The notes below the pieces were generated by a model that worked only from the letters and a program-made list of their open reading frames with translations, did not search any database and was not told the origin of the DNA. From Bacteroidales bacterium (lineage in GTDB: Bacteria > Bacteroidota > Bacteroidia > Bacteroidales > Muribaculaceae): DNA of 64,000 nucleotides. How positions within the stretch are numbered: the stretch's first letter is position 1; each line of letters begins with the position of its first letter. Location of the stretch: the NCBI GenBank assembly GCA_020860515.1, contig JAJBUG010000040.1:1-64000 (forward strand), in the 5' to 3' direction. Shown in pieces: positions 63,520 through 64,000 of this stretch. A program made the position numbers and the translations under genes.

Positions 63520-64000
63520 ATGAGAAAACTCTTTACTCGACTTTTGCTGACAATTACAGCCCTGCTCTGCGCTGTCGGTGCGCAAGCCTACGACTTCGAG
63601 GTCGATGGCATCTACTACAATGTAGTATCATTTCCTGACCTCACATGCGAGGTTACTTATGTAGATTTTGTATCGCCTGGTACATATTCAGGTGAAATAA
63701 CGGTTCCGTCAACCGTGACTTATAACGGAAGAACTCTCGATGTGGTAGCGGTTGGCCAATATGCCTTCATGAATAGTATAAACCTTACTAATGTAATTCT
63801 ACCTGAAAGTATCAAAACAATTAAGGAAACTGGATTTATGAATTGCATTGGTTTAAAATCTATAAACTTACCTTCGAACTTAGAATCTATAGACCATTCA
63901 GCATTTGCAGGTTGTGAGGGACTCTCTTCAATTGAAATTCCCTCTACGTTAGAAGAAATAGCAGAGACAGCTTTCAATATGTGCTATTCCTTGTCAAAAT
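63520..64000 (+). CDS. BspA-like leucine-rich repeat surface protein (3' end outside window)
   Basis: The first 160 residues are visible. A signal peptide (MRKLFTRLLLTITALLCAVG) is followed by a beta-strand region (FEVDGIYYNVV) and then LRR_5-type repeats: VGQYAFMNSINLTNVILPES, MNCIGLKSINLPSNLESIDH, AGCEGLSSIEIPSTLEEIAE. BspA-like proteins are large surface or secreted proteins that bind host matrix or other bacteria. Its relation to the RNA just upstream is open. Confidence 0.85.
   Translation, partial: MRKLFTRLLLTITALLCAVGAQAYDFEVDGIYYNVVSFPDLTCEVTYVDFVSPGTYSGEITVPSTVTYNGRTLDVVAVGQYAFMNSINLTNVILPESIKTIKETGFMNCIGLKSINLPSNLESIDHSAFAGCEGLSSIEIPSTLEEIAETAFNMCYSLSK

Overview
The window is chromosomal DNA of a Bacteroidales bacterium, probably close to Muribaculaceae or Prevotellaceae. 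The evidence is promoters of the Bacteroidota type (TTTG, about 20 bp, then TAnnTTTG) before many genes, a type IX secretion C-terminal domain, DUF4105, DUF3575, fimbrillin-like lipoproteins, a BspA-like leucine-rich repeat protein and a Prevotella/Bacteroides-style xylan operon. Most of the window is GC-moderate core genome. It is interrupted by AT-rich accessory patches at about 9.5-10.0, 20.2-22.2, 23.4-27.4 and 56.5-63.0 kb.

Layout. 1-7.4 kb: secA (its end is cut off by the window), a degenerate PafA-like phosphatase homologue overlapping a DUF4105 gene, and a periplasmic PD40/beta-propeller protein. 7.6-12.7 kb: three fimbrillin-like (DUF6562-type) lipoproteins flanked by REP-like palindromes, then a T9SS-sorted protein. 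12.7-19.8 kb: lytic transglycosylase, uvrA, an ABC-F ATPase and, convergent to it, an MFS exporter with a leader ORF and terminator resembling an attenuator. 20.2-22.2 kb: a LruC-domain lipoprotein. 22.5-27.4 kb: an AlaX-type editing protein, an AlbA_2/HATPase regulator with a (SQIN)n hinge, and a type II restriction-modification locus (C5-methylase, probable PD-(D/E)XK nuclease, a small third protein and a frameshifted remnant). 27.5-39.7 kb: housekeeping genes (tRNA-Leu, rpiB, DUF3575, lipA-lipB, pheT, yebC, a lipoprotein, folB, rnr, gyrB). 40.0-50.2 kb: a xylan-utilisation operon (acetylesterase, symporter, GH10, GH43, GH67, xylulokinase, xylose isomerase). 50.3-56.5 kb: pyrB-pyrI-flavin reductase-glyA-ispD-recG. 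56.5-62.7 kb: a tandem pair of DUF262 proteins (GmrSD-like candidate defence) and an AAA-ATPase/PD-(D/E)XK protein. 62.7-64.0 kb: inverted repeats, a strongly promoted structured RNA of about 335 nt that I cannot assign to a family, and the start of a BspA-like LRR protein.

How it works together. The 40-50 kb operon is a complete route from xylan fragments to xylulose-5-phosphate: deacetylation, glucuronate removal, backbone and side-chain cleavage, uptake, isomerisation and phosphorylation. It has no SusC/SusD pair in the window. The accessory patches carry defence or regulatory functions (restriction-modification, DUF262 pair, AlbA_2 protein, AAA/PD-(D/E)XK protein) and surface functions (fimbrillins, LruC, LRR). 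The most notable non-coding features are the leader-peptide attenuator of the MFS gene and the structured RNA near the right end.
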